Notes: generated from the sequence alone by a model not told the origin. A stretch of 64,000 nt of DNA from Sweltsa coloradensis (GCA_024449915.1 JAMZAV010001996.1:62001-126000), one strand, 5' to 3'; shown: positions 34,116-44,636, numbered from the stretch's first letter. Numbers and translations: made by a program.

Positions 34116-34496
34116 TTAGCGTATCTGCTTCCAATGCAGAACGACCAGGGTTCGATTCCCGCAAAGTCAAAGTTTTTTAACTTCTGATTTAGACTTAAGT
34201 CCATCAGTTCTTGTCTTAGGAGTTTGTAAACGGTGACTTTGGAGCCGTCCTAGCAACGAAGCACATAATAAATTCAGAGTTGTTCTGAATCCACCTTGTT
34301 GATTCTGGCGTTGATCCGCGGGTGTTCGCACTGTCCATACCACTGATAGCTATATTTCCTATTAAAAATATCGATCTTTGGTTGGTTATCGCTCACTCGT
34401 CGATTGCGTCGGGGTCTACAGGGTTAGCTTGGTCGCTTTGATTTTCTGTCCCCCACTGAAAATCAGTTATATAACTGAGTGGGTAGACTCTAAATA
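34116..34496 (+). mobile_element. SINE-A copy, 5'-truncated head
   Basis: It begins within the tRNA-like head (TTAGCGTATCTGCTTCC), has the B box GGGTTCGATTCCC and the full body, and ends AACTGAGTGGGTAGACTCTA. It is close in sequence to 33540-33968 in opposite orientation, making inverted arms of nearly 400 bp. Confidence 0.85.
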
Positions 34497-34498
34497 CA

Positions 34499-34522
34499 AT
34501 ATATATATATATATATATATAT
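34499..34522. repeat. (AT)n microsatellite
   Basis: About 12 AT units between the SINE-A tail and the hairpin at 34521. Confidence 0.9.
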
Positions 34523-34656
34523 GTTAGTACTTTAGACAGAAATTAAAAAAGTGACTACACCGGGGTTTGAACCCGGGACCTTAGCTTACCGGGCTAAGTC
34601 CCGGGTTCAAACCCCGGTGTAGTCACTTTTTTAATTTCTGTCTAAAGTACTAACAT
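34521..34656. mobile_element. Near-perfect hairpin made of a tRNA 3' half
   Basis: The 136 bp palindrome has arms of about 65 bp, one bulged base and a loop of about 6 bp. On the right arm a B box and T arm (GGGTTCAAACCCCGG) lead to GTGTAGTCAC, a six-T run, and AATTTCTGTCTAAAGTACT. It shares the plan of the arms at 2466 and 47438 but has a different tRNA sequence and no D arm. Confidence 0.8.
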
Positions 34657-34693
34657 AACAGCGTCATAGTCGCCTACTATAAAGCCAAGTTTA

Positions 34694-34697
<4 letters not shown>

Positions 34698-34763
<66 letters not shown>
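34698..34763. repeat. (AT)n microsatellite
   Basis: About 33 AT units upstream of the Penelope-like palindrome. Confidence 0.95.
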
Positions 34764-34766
<3 letters not shown>

Positions 34767-34882
34767 AGCACGTAGGTTTTCACGAACAGTCATAGGTACA
34801 TCCAAATTTGGTTTTAGGGTTTTTGTTCGTGTATTTTCTCTTCTCTCTAGCTGGCCTACACAAGGACCATTGTCAGCTGGTC

Positions 34883-34916
34883 GACGTTTCGGCTGAATCA
34901 CATCAGCCATCATCAG
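34883..34916 (-). ncRNA. Hammerhead-like ribozyme motif, left arm
   Basis: Mirror copy of 35032-35065 on the minus strand, with the same core and the same extra base after CTGATGA. Confidence 0.5.
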
Positions 34917-35031
34917 GACGAGACCCTTACAGCTCCGAAAAACTACTGCTGCTGCTTCTACTGCAGACGTACTGCCACGTCTGCAGTAGAAGCAGCAGCA
35001 GTAGTTTTTTCGGAGCTGTAAGGGTCTCGTC

Positions 35032-35065
35032 CTGATGATGGCTGATGTGATTCAGCCGAAACGTC
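35032..35065 (+). ncRNA. Hammerhead-like ribozyme motif, right arm
   Basis: CTGATGA (35032-35038) is followed by one extra T, a six-pair stem (GGCTGA/TCAGCC), GAAAC (35058-35062) and GTC (35063-35065). AC/GT would form a minimal helix III. GAC after GTC can pair with GTC just before CTGATGA to give helix I between two units, as in dimeric hammerheads. The extra T at the start of helix II departs from the canonical fold, so activity is uncertain. Confidence 0.5.
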
Positions 35066-35145
35066 GACCAGCTGACAATGGTCCTTGTGTAGGCCAGCTA
35101 GAGAGAAGAGAAAATACACGAACAAAAACCCTAAAACCAAATTTG

Positions 35146-35149
<4 letters not shown>

Positions 35150-35185
<36 letters not shown>

Positions 35186-35194
35186 ATATATATA
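35150..35194. repeat. (AT)n microsatellite
   Basis: AT repeat with one GAT interruption, directly after the palindrome. Confidence 0.9.
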
Positions 35195-35257
35195 GGATTT
35201 ATGTCATGTAAGTCAACAGTCACAACAAATAGCAGTTTCCTAAAGGTTTGTTCTGTG

Positions 35258-35330
35258 GTCCCGGTAGCTTAATTGGTAGAGCTATGGCACGTTAAGCCGG
35301 AGGTGCTGGGTTCGAACCCCAGTCGGGGCA
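35258..35330 (+). tRNA. Well-folded tRNA-like sequence, anticodon position GTT
   Basis: All four stems form. Acceptor GTCCCGG/TCGGGGC pairs with two G-U pairs. D stem GCTT/GAGC pairs with one G-U. Anticodon stem ATGGC/GCCGG has one end mismatch. T arm CTGGG-TTCGAAC-CCCAG is perfect. A five-T Pol III terminator follows at about 35333-35337. The scaffold (TAGCTTAATTGGTAGAGC) recalls tRNA-Lys, yet the loop ACGTTAA gives GTT and lacks the near-universal T33 (it is C). ATAGCAGTT upstream and AACTGCTAT downstream form short inverted flanks, as in the other tRNA-bearing elements here. A working gene is possible, but a SINE module is more likely. Confidence 0.5.
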
Positions 35331-35726
35331 ATCTTTTTCGACAACTGCTATGAATCAATAACTATGTCCTTAAAGCGGGCGGAGGCTTAAAAACCATATA
35401 TTCATATATATCACAACTTGTGACAATCCTGATATAAACGCAAAACAAGCATCGAGAAGTATGTTTGTGTGAGTCCGCTTTCCAAAATATCGACCCCCCG
35501 CGCCGGATGGCGTGAAACGCCCGCGGGCTGATGTCAAAATCAAAACGACAAAGAACGCATTTAAAATAAACCGTTTGATTTTAATTGGAAATGTATGTAG
35601 TGCAAGTTGCAACTGAGTTCATCGCTATTGGGCAGTTATTCAATTAAACTAGATTATGATACATCGGGGTTAATGGCGTGAATCGTTTAGAAGAGGACAG
35701 TTGCCATGTTCGTTTTAAGAGAGTAT
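35331..35726. other. No feature recognised
   Basis: It contains a GC-rich patch near 35490-35530. No repeat or gene was identified. Confidence 0.5.
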
Positions 35727-36010
35727 AGGACATGACGTTTTAGGCAAGTTGCTGTTCGCTCGGCCGACTGACACCACAGGTGTTTGAAATTTCGAACATA
35801 CGTCACGAATGTGGTAATATATGGCTCTGCAGTAACACTTTAAATTTTGTTTATAAGTAATTAAAAAAATACTGTTTGTTAAAGCAGATATTAAATTTAA
35901 CTTGTTCTGTTTTTCTCCCAACTTGTTTTCAAATGCCTGTATCTTTTGTTGCATGTTGTATAATAAGCTGTAAAGAAAATTGTCTGGACTAGCACCTCCA
36001 CCAAACTTCA
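35727..36010 (-). mobile_element. MITE family B-like end plus motif module
   Basis: GGACATGACGTTTTAGGCAA, GCTGTTCGCTCGGCC and CTGACACCACAGGTG match the 3' end of the element at 51743-52100 in reverse. The far end is not defined. The segment closes with the GGCACC-type motif variant ACTAGCACCTCCACCA at 35988-36003. Confidence 0.5.
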
Positions 36011-36224
36011 AATATTTTTTGACTATCGGGCAGGACCCACACAGCACAAACTGTGAATTCGTGAAATTCGTCAATTCGTGAAACTTTATTATACGATTTA
36101 CAGATTTTACCTGCTCGTCATGTATTTTATTTATTCGTCTGCACCAAGTTCGAAAATTTGCTTTTAAAATGTAGGATATTGGAATAAATTCTTGAATCTC
36201 ACAGAAATCGAGTAAATCGTCAAA

Positions 36225-36302
36225 ATGGAATGTGTTTAATGGATCTCATCGATGGATTCTTATTGGAATGTGTTTAATGGATCTCATCGATGGATTCTTA
36301 TG
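36225..36302. repeat. 2 x 39 bp tandem repeat
   Basis: Two essentially identical copies of GGAATGTGTTTAATGGATCT and CATCGATGGATTCTTA. Confidence 0.95.
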
Positions 36303-37710
36303 TGAAGTTCGAGTGAATTATTATGCTAAATGTGTATAAGATAACTCCTTTCCTGGAAAAACAGGCCTTCCTAGCCTCACGACTCCCGTAAGGAGAAATG
36401 TCATTTATTTCCATGAACTATGTTAGTATGAACGGAATGCTTTGTATTGTATTTCTTTGGTACGAAACTAAAATTATTTCTCAACTATTATTAAGGGGAT
36501 AAGGGATAAAAGAATGTCTACCTTTATGCACAGTTTATTTACAGTAATAAATAAGTGCATTTGTTTCTGGCATGATCGTCGTTGTAATTATATTTTATTT
36601 TCTACTTTAAACTGTGGTTGTATTTAAATTCAGTTTCCAGCTACAAGTTTCACCTGAATATCGTTCGAGATGAATGTTTAACCACCTAATATAAAAAAAA
36701 TGCCATAAACTCAGCCTAAGCAAAACCGTCACATAAATAAATATCGATCAGGTATCGATTTTAATGCTTACCATTGTCCAAACACCTTAGTGAGCAGACA
36801 TGCGTCAAGCTTAGGCAGTTTACGGTACTTCCCGCGCGCAAGTATCCGACATTGAGTGCTTCTGTCACCGCCCTGTATATAGCGTTCCTTGTAAGACGGT
36901 GAGTTATCGTTCGTCCGCCATTAAAGTCAGAGCACTCCGCAGCAGATATTGCACTCTGCCAGAAGCCATTAGCAACGCCGTGCCAACCCATCAAAAATAC
37001 ATTTAGCCAATTTAATTAGTCTTACGTTGATGGGTGTCTTCGCTTTAGTTCCGGCTAATTGGCGTCTTTTGCTTTCGACGGTTGTCTCACTGACAATGCG
37101 CGTGTAGCTGATTGTTCGCTTGCTAGACGAGGCCGGGGAGACTTAGCTGCGTCTTGTGGGGGGGGGACGAAGATTGGGAGCAGAGGAGGTGTGATATGGT
37201 AGCTTGCTGCTGACGAATACTTACGCCTGATTCAAGAGATTTTAAAGGTCTTTAAATACAAGAAATCTTTGAAAGAAAACTCCTGAATGCTAAATCGCAA
37301 TTTATTTCGCTTTCATTTTATTTTATTTTATTTAAATTTTATTTAAAGATATATTGAAATAACGAATTCGCTTATTTGCTTGATTATATTTTTAAACATT
37401 AATCACCTGTTATTCCTGTTGTTTTTCAATGTTTTCTTCCAATATATTGAATTATTATTATTCAAGGACAAAATATCTCATTCAAATGGAAGTGTTGTAG
37501 TTTGTCATTGTGCATGATAATATTTTCCTCACCTTGTATGCTAGAAGTGATCATATAAAGCAGGCTTCATTGTTTTTATGTTGGTAACCTTCTCATGAAT
37601 AATATACCTCTCTTCAGGTGTCTTCGTATGTGTATGGTGGTAGTTGTAGTATTAACAAGCTTGCATCGTATTCTGACTGAGGCAAACCTAAACAACATTC
37701 AGGTAAGAAT
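36303..37710. other. No supported gene
   Basis: AT-rich with a G-run near 37158-37167. Nothing was recognised. Confidence 0.5.
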
Positions 37711-37713
37711 GAG

Positions 37714-37880
37714 CTGATGGAGGGCATCGAAACATCGACCCCTCACATGAAACTGTCAGCTACCTCTATCAAGTCGGTTTATACCAGGTGTGCTGACTGT
37801 CGGGCTACCTCTATCAACTCTCCCTGCATTAATCTGTGAGCTACCTCTATCAACCAGGTGTTGACAACTGTCGGGGTGGC
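37714..37880. repeat. Degenerate GCTACCTCTATCAA repeat next to a weak hammerhead-like string
   Basis: CTGATGG...GAAACATCGACC (37714-37740) recalls the Penelope-type motif but cannot form helix II. GCTACCTCTATCAA then occurs three times (about 37760, 37804 and 37841) with irregular spacing. Confidence 0.4.
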
Positions 37881-38215
37881 GGGTGCCACTTAGCCCCCCA
37901 CCCCCTAACAACCCCCATGCCCGCCCAAATTATCCCTCATTTAGCCTCCAAGTCAACAGAAATGCTTCTAGCCGTGTAATACGCTTAATTAATTATCATC
38001 GTGACGAAATTGATGGACTTTTTTATGTCCCTCCCCCCTCCCCCCTCTTTGATAATGAAGTGCTCGTAATGGAATCATTACTGCAGAGTGGCGAGCAAGG
38101 GGCGGGGGAAGGGGGGGGGAGATAAAAGCGATTTCTAGTCCGAGACAATGTTGGCGTTTGTAGAAAAGTGCGGCGGGGCGGTGGGGGGGGGGGGGTCTAT
38201 TTACACTCGTGGTAA
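37881..38215. other. C- and G-run-rich stretch
   Basis: It contains several homopolymer runs (poly-C near 37900 and 38030, poly-G near 38110 and 38183). No gene is called. Confidence 0.5.
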
Positions 38216-39507
38216 TTGTGTCGAGTTTCCGTTGTACTCACGTGTACGCGTGCAGGCTGACACCCTAACGTCGGTAGACAGTTTTGAAACTTTTTTTTTA
38301 CATTTCATGATCATACCCTTGATAATACTAATGTTGGCCTTGACTGATAAATGTGGTATTTTAGGTAGGTTTCAGACATTTGTGTTTCCCCTACCCTTAA
38401 GTATTAAAACCACCACATTTTAAAACAAATTTCTAACCCCAACCACCTTGGACCTAGCAGAAGACTTTTTAACGACAATTATCATTTTATGTAAATCAAT
38501 CCAGAAATTTAAAAAAATGAGAAATAAACCCTCGCTCATACCTCGTTAGGTAATGACATTCTAAATCGTGTTTAGGTTTCTTACACAATAGAAATATATT
38601 TAAACCTAGCTCACCCTCGATATTAACGCCCTTAAAAAGTGGTTGTGTATTTTATTTTATTTTATTTTATCGTTTTAAGGCACAGTTATATTGTACAACG
38701 CTATAACCGCATAGAAAATGTTATTCGATATTAATATTCTCGTTATTACTGAGCTTAACTTTGTGGACAAATGCATCTTAACGTCAAGTCGCTTTAACTT
38801 GTTCAACATGATAATAATTTTAAGTTTTTAGAGCTGCTTAGTATCATTTATTTGATTTAAATCAACAATATCAGTGTTTCAAACCTTGTCAAGCTGGTGA
38901 ACGGATCACAAACTTTCACAAGCGTTTCAGAAAATATAATTCAAAAATTACTTTTAAGAAAACTTTGCCAGTTAGAACTCTAACGTATGTTGCTCAAAAT
39001 GAAGAAAAAGTGCATTTGACTTAAACCAATGATTTTTATTAAATAAAACATTTGATTTAAATCAAAAACACGCTGGTACGAAACATTCTCTACGCTAGTC
39101 CTCGTACCCAAGTGGGCAGACTGTATTGACACAACTGTATTGTTTACGTATAGATTCAGAATAGTTTTTATACTGTTTGTCTTTTTGGAATTGGTAATTG
39201 TGATTTTATCTTGTATAACTGTAGTCCATATGATATTATGTATTTGTGTGTAAAATAGCAATTTGCTAAAGTAAATAAACTACTACTACTAAATATTGCC
39301 CCCCCCCCCCTGACGGGAACCAGCTTGTTCCGGGCAATCATGTTAATGGCTGATCCTCCTGATGTAGGATACCGGGGTCTCCCGAGGGAGTCAGGGATAC
39401 AACACCCGGGCTATACCTGCCTCTACTTACTCCAGACAAGATATTCAAATGCTCCGAACAATTGTTTAAAGTTTTCGTAACAAACTTTCCGAGCGGAAAC
39501 AGGGTGG
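38216..39507. other. No feature recognised
   Basis: AT-rich with TTTTA runs near 38650 and a C-run near 39300. Confidence 0.5.
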
Positions 39508-39606
39508 TCTACAAGTCTACAAGTTTACAAGTCTACAAGTCTACAAGTCTACAAGTCTACAAGTCTACAAGTCTACAAGTCTACAAGTCTACAAGTCTAC
39601 AAGTCT
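39508..39606. repeat. 8 bp tandem repeat (TCTACAAG)n
   Basis: About 12 units, one with TTTACAAG. The 12-13 bp phrase GGAAACAGGGTG precedes the array and recurs just after it (about 39607), followed by another TCTACAAG. Confidence 0.95.
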
Positions 39607-39865
39607 AGGAAACAGGGTGTCTACAAGTCGGGAAAACTGGAAATTGTTTTAATTTATGAAATTTTCTAGTTCCCTCTCAAATTTCGAGCACTAGCCTTCT
39701 GGCTACCAATATAATGTGTCAGCACTGTCAATCATATTACGTCGAGTGTCAAACTCACTTCACATAAATTTACACGAACTTCTATATTTAAAGCAATAGT
39801 TGCAAATGCAATTTTGCCCGGATTTGGAAGGATGCAGTCACAGGGCAAAATAATTTTTGATTGTT

Positions 39866-40210
39866 GGATTGGATATTGCTTAACGTCTCATATTTAGCAC
39901 TTTGGCTAATCGAGACGATGAGTGGTGATAGATGAGGATGAAGTGTGAACAGAAGGGAGGGGTGGAAACCCGGTACCGACACGTAGCCTACTTCTTTCGA
40001 AAAGTACCAAGGAGACCAACGGCTTCACGTCCTATCCGAAAGGACGGTGTAACCTTGACAGTCGTATAGTTTCCTCCACTAACCCAGACTGCCGAGCAGA
40101 CGTCGAGGAGAACGAAGCCGTTACACTAGCTCTCAAACCCTCGTCTGCTCTAACCAGCGGTGTACGTGTGTTTCAAGGCAGAGCGGACACCCACTCAACC
40201 CCTGACCTCG
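39866..40210 (+). repeat. Repeat family E, copy 2
   Basis: Partner of 22220-22520 in the same orientation. Includes AAAGTACCAAGGAGACCAAC, CAGACGTCGAGGAGAACGAA and GACACCCACTCAACCC. Confidence 0.65.
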
Positions 40211-41420
40211 TCCGATGTTGCTTAACTTCAGTGTTCGAGTGAGAACTGGTTAAACGACCGAGGCTAAATCGCTGGAATATAAGAAACTCTCGCTGTCCCA
40301 CTGTCTCTAGCCGCGGGTGTTTCACCAGAACACTTGTTGTGTCTCTCAACTTATGTCCGCGTCACCGTGAAGTCACTTTATCAGATGCCTCGAGAAGAGA
40401 AAAGTAATTATCAACTTGTTACAACTACGTCGCGCGGAGAAATATCTAGTTTTAAGTGGTTCAGCTAAATATTCCTGCTGGAACTTTCTCGTTTAGACCT
40501 GGCTGCATCTTTCACCCTTTATACACTCGTTTTGAAACAGGAAGCTGAGTTGTTCACTTTCTTCGTGAGTTCAATTTGTTTAATGTTTCGCTTCACACTT
40601 CGCGTAATTTGACAGTTTATTTATTTTTTATTTCATTTTTTATTAATATTTTGCATTCATTTTTTTCATATCATTTAACAGACTAAACATGCCATTATAT
40701 AAAAAGAAAATATTTGAATGCAAGAACAACAAAAAGAGCATTTGCCCTGTAGAACTTTCTTACCTGTTACCCTTGTTATATAATATCCCCAGATTAAAAA
40801 AGAACGTCGTATCATGTTAAAAATTATACATATCAAATAAGCACAACATAATATTAATAAAACATATTATTGCAAAACTCTTCCACATCTACAAAAAATC
40901 TATTTAAAAAAATGCTAATTAAAAAGTTAACTTAACTAAATAAAGATAGTCTTATATTTATTTTGTTCGTGAGAAACCTGCCTAGGGTGCAATTTCACAC
41001 CCAACCTAACGTGTGTAACTGTAGATATTTTGTAGTTTGGGTAAATGCAAAAGAAATGTAGGGGCTGACTGACTGAGAAAAAACTATGAGAAACCTTCAG
41101 TATGGATATTATTGAATTGTTTGTTGGTGCAGGGGGACAATCCCATTTTTTTTTTGTAGATTTTGCAATACTTTTAAATTAGGAAAAACTCTCATACAAG
41201 CCGTTTCGATGGTGGCATTAAAAGGTTCCATTTCTATTCTTACAAATCGCCTTTATGGTCTAAACATGTAAACTTTTTTATTATTATTGCATTTGTATTT
41301 AAATTTAAACCTATGAATAATTGTTATTAATCAATGAATGTTACTTTTATTCTGTGTCCTTGTGGCAATTTTATCTACCCAACAGAGTTTTGTTTTGTTT
41401 AAAAAATAAAAGTTCTCTCT
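40211..41420. other. No feature recognised
   Basis: AT-rich. No coding or repeat structure was seen. Confidence 0.5.
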
Positions 41421-41510
41421 CTTGCCCTTGGCGGGAATCGAACCCGGTACCTCCCGAATCAGACTTTCGCGCGCTACGCTAGAGCTAGGCATGTCGGTCC
41501 GGTCAAATGT
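41421..41510 (-). mobile_element. SINE-B head (reverse)
   Basis: On the minus strand GCTCTAGCGTAGCGCGCG, TGATTCGGGAGGTACCGG and the B box GGGTTCGATTCCCG match the SINE-B heads. The body is not clear. Confidence 0.6.
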
Positions 41511-42330
41511 AGATTGGACAACTTTCTTTAACTGAATCATTGAGCAACTTAAACTTAAGACTGTTGGCTAAGCTCTAGAAAGGCTTTGACGCAGAACTCA
41601 GAGGTAAAGTCAGGATCACTTGGAAGCTAGCTCTATCGTTTGTCCTATCGAGTTGTAGTTAATTGCACCAAAATGTTAAGTAAGAATGTGTCACAGTTGG
41701 TATCAAAGCACATTTTCCAAATACTGCTTATTTTTCTTTTTAACTGACCGTAAATATGACACCAAACAGTTAATTTGTAGTAATTTTCCAATTTTGTCAA
41801 GACAAAAATAATTATTTGAAATTTCAAAATCGGCATGATAGAGACTCGCGCTCATCCTTTGTGAAGAGCCTCCCAAAAATGCAGATTTGTTTGATGAAAA
41901 CTAAAGGTAAAAAAGCGGTACGTTCTGTGTGTGAAATCAGCTGGATTTAACGATAGAGCGGTTTTTTAAATGGGCATTTAACATTGTAAAAAAAGTTGGC
42001 CCGAGCTTGGCAAACAGTATTAATGATTAACATCACTTAATTCAGATAATATTTCCAGGTAAAATACTTTCAGCCTGCATCTTCGTTTGATGTTAATGGT
42101 TTTGTTCGTAATTTGAGTCAAGTATTGATGAATATTTTTATATGAGTTATGGTCTCGTAATGTTAATTTCCTAGTAAACTAAAAGTTATTTTTGGACACG
42201 TTGCATAACGCTTGACATGTACAGCTTCCCTCGTTGGTGTGCGTCCGCTGTAATGACGTCATTGTAGCGATAACAGCTGCCAATCAAAACCGTCCATAAC
42301 TCATTGGGTATTTACCTGCACATGATAAAA
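41511..42330. other. No feature recognised
   Basis: No repeat, RNA or coding signal was seen. Confidence 0.5.

Positions 42331-42421
<91 letters not shown>
42331..42421. repeat. (ATC)n microsatellite, about 30 units
   Basis: An uninterrupted CAT/ATC tract that abuts the 5'-truncated SINE-A copy. The poly-Met frame on the minus strand is this repeat. Confidence 0.98.
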
Positions 42422-42693
42422 GGTGACTTTGGAGCCGTCCTAGCAACGAAGCACATAATAAATTCACAGTTGTTCTGAATCGGCCTTGTTGATTCTGGCG
42501 TTGATCCGCGGGTGTTCGCACTGTCCATACCACTGATAGCTATATTTCCTATAAAAAATATCGGTCTTTGGTTGGCTATCGCTCACTCGTCGATTGCGTC
42601 GGGGCCTACAGGGTTGGCTTTTTCGCTTTGTTTTCCCCTTACTGTAAATCAGTTGTATAACTGAGTGGGTAGACTCTAAATATAATTTTATTT
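42421..42693 (+). mobile_element. SINE-A, 5'-truncated copy
   Basis: The body starts at GGTGACTTTGGAGCCGTCCT and runs to AACTGAGTGGGTAGACTCTA and a TTTAT tail. The head is replaced by the ATC microsatellite. Confidence 0.85.
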
Positions 42694-42713
42694 ATCCCGC
42701 TAGAGGCAGAAGA

Positions 42714-42985
42714 TTTCTGACTTCTGATATAAACCTAAGTCCATCTGTTCTTGGCTTAGAAATGTATAAACGACGTGACTTTAGAGCCGTCCTAGCAACG
42801 AGGCACTTTCGAAGATTGTCCCGAATTAGTCTTGTTGATTCTGACCTCGCTTTCAGGTCGAATCGTGTCCAGCTTCATTGATCGGTGTTCCTCGTCCATG
42901 TTGTCGGCACCTACAGGGTTGTCTCGGTCTGCTTCAAGTGTAATGCCCCCTCTGTTTTATGTGACTGAGTGGGTAGACTCTGTAC
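42714..42985 (+). mobile_element. SINE-A, diverged subfamily
   Basis: It lacks the head. The body is similar (GTGACTTTAGAGCCGTCCTA, GCAACGAGGCAC), but the middle differs (GAATCGTGTCCAGCTTCATT, GATCGGTGTT), as also in 63755-64000. It ends in the same GACTGAGTGGGTAGACTCT. Confidence 0.75.
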
Positions 42986-42995
42986 ACAAAAGTAT

Positions 42996-43605
42996 TTATT
43001 GAGCGAGCGTCTCCACTTGACTCTTATGGCTCGAATGTCTGTTTTTTTTTTCTTTCTGTTACTGCTTCGATACAGGTCGCACCGTTTCTCTGATCGACCT
43101 GAAATTTTTGCAAACATGTACATACCACCTAGGCGGTTGCTGTATAATTTTTGAACAAAATCCGATCGTTGGTTATTAAAAATAAAAATGTTTCGATCGT
43201 TACGAAATTTTGCAGGGTCAATGAGTACACCATTCTCTCCTATTTTACAAATTTTCAGCTAAATCGGTCAAGACCTTAAATACTTATTGAGCGAGCGTAG
43301 CGAGCGTCTCCACTTGACTCTTATGGCTCGAATGTCTGTTTTTTTTTTTTTTTTTTTTTTCTGTTACTGCTTCGATACAGGTCGCACCGTTTCTCTGATC
43401 GACCTGAAATTTTGCACACATGTACATACCACCTATGCGGGTTGCTGTATAGTTTTTGAACAAAATCCGATCGTTGGTTATAAAAAAATAATAATAAAAA
43501 AAAAAATTCCGATCGTTATGAAATTTTGCAGGGTCAATGAGTACAACATTCTCTCCTATTTTACAAATTTTCAGCTAAATCGGTCAAGACCTTAAAGACT
43601 TATTG
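42996..43605. repeat. Tandem pair of a repeat of about 300 bp
   Basis: CTCCACTTGACTCTTATGGC occurs at 43011 and 43308. A T-run, GATACAGGTCGCACCGTTTC, ACATGTACATACCACC and CAGGGTCAATGAGTACA follow each. The T-runs and short AT stretches differ in length. Open frames here are translations of the repeat. Confidence 0.85.
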
Positions 43606-43664
43606 GTATGTAACATTATGGGAATGTCGTACTCGGGTCGTGTTGCACGTACCGGTGCTCGCTC

Positions 43665-43702
43665 AACAACGCGACGGGACTTAAGCGTTTTCCTAGTATA
43701 AA
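43665..43702 (-). repeat. Fragment of repeat family F
   Basis: Reversed 5' end of family F: ACGCGACGGGACTTAAGCGT, followed by TTTCCTAG. Confidence 0.6.
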
Positions 43703-44066
43703 TTTATCGCCCCTACTCTCAACGAGGCCGCTTGATCGATGTCGATATTCGTCAGTTTCACACTCAAAGTTAATATATTCATTGTCCGACTTCCTGCTGG
43801 AACCTCCCTTGTTTAGCATATACCACGTTCATACTGATGCTTGGTAAACATTTCACAGCTGGCATTAACATAAGTTGGTCGTATCGTATCATATCGTACA
43901 AGCTCCGCTGAACCATCAGATCACATCACATCATAACAAACCGAACAGAATCATATTGACATCGAATCATGTTGCTATTTTTAGAAACCTGCATGTTTAA
44001 GGTTGATAAAATAATGAATAATTATTCTGGGAAGCCTGACCAGTTTTTGTTTATTTGGATTCAAGG
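43703..44066. other. No feature recognised
   Basis: It contains a run of ATCGTATCATATCGTA-like near repeats at about 43880. Nothing else was seen. Confidence 0.45.
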
Positions 44067-44390
44067 ACGCGTCAACCGTTAGGTCATAATGCACCACTCT
44101 AACCTCCCCTAGGAAACATGGTCAGAACCAGCCACTGGTAATTAAGGAGAGGAAGGGAAGATTCTCACGTTGCGGTCGTCATTGTCTTTGTCATCGTTCG
44201 TGATGTCATTGTCGTCATCGTCGTCGAGGGGTCGTCAAGGGAAGGGGGCAAGGTCCCCGACGACGATTGCCAGAGCTCGCCTCTATTTTCAGGGAGTAAA
44301 ATACTACCCTTCATACTAGCTGATGTTTGCGAGGTGGACTTTTTCTCTTGAATCGCGTTTTACGATTAGCAGAGCCATGCTCTGGGCCAA
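44067..44390 (-). repeat. Repeat family D, copy 3 (reverse)
   Basis: The longest family D copy. Reversed blocks are GACGCGTCAACCGTTAGG, GGTCAGAACCAGCCACTGG, a GTC/GTCATC-rich tract (about 44178-44235), TAGCTGATGTTTGCGAGGTG and CAGAGCCATGCTCTGGGCC. It joins directly to the SINE-B at 44393. Confidence 0.75.
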
Positions 44391-44392
44391 TT

Positions 44393-44636
44393 CTACCCCG
44401 GGCCTAGGGTGCAATTCATGTCCCTTTTCATGTGTCTATAGCTAGGTATGTTGCGGATAGGACTATTGTAAAGGGATGAGGACTCAATCCCTTGCATTCG
44501 CATTAACGACTGAGGAAAACCTCGAAAGAAACCTTCAGTATGATTGCGGGTCTCGACGGGATTCGCACCCGGGACCTTCCGAATCAGAATCGCGCGCTTA
44601 ACGCTCGAGCCAACACTGTCGGTTACTAAGGTTGAG
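44393..44636 (-). mobile_element. SINE-B copy (reverse)
   Basis: On the minus strand, head GTTGGCTCGAGCGTTAAGCG, then GATTCTGATTCGGAAGGTCC, then the B-box region. The body and the GAATTGCACCCTAGGC tail follow. It abuts family D, and a CCCTAGG-containing junction also links the families near 11880. Confidence 0.75.

Larger units (their letters stand above)
34797..35151. mobile_element. Penelope-like foldback, 174/175 bp arms
   Basis: Arms 34797-34970 and 34977-35151 are reverse complements, with one extra base in a homopolymer (A5 against T6). The loop is ACTGCC. The element sits between (AT)n tracts. Each arm carries a hammerhead-like core. Such motifs are known from the terminal repeats of Penelope-like retroelements, which supports that assignment. 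The same peptide can be read from each strand because the arms are identical, so it is not evidence of a gene. Confidence 0.65.

Noticed and set aside
34808..35140. The same peptide read from both strands
   Set aside because: It follows automatically from the near-perfect palindrome and is not independent evidence of coding.
35715..36074. 119-codon minus-strand frame similar at its end to the frame at 51797-52141
   Set aside because: The shared VVSVGRAN text is encoded by the inverted terminus of MITE family B.
37714..37740. Hammerhead-like string
   Set aside because: The sequence between CTGATGG and GAAAC cannot form helix II, so it is not called as a ribozyme.
42301..42528. Poly-Met frame
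   Set aside because: It is the (ATC)n microsatellite read on the minus strand.
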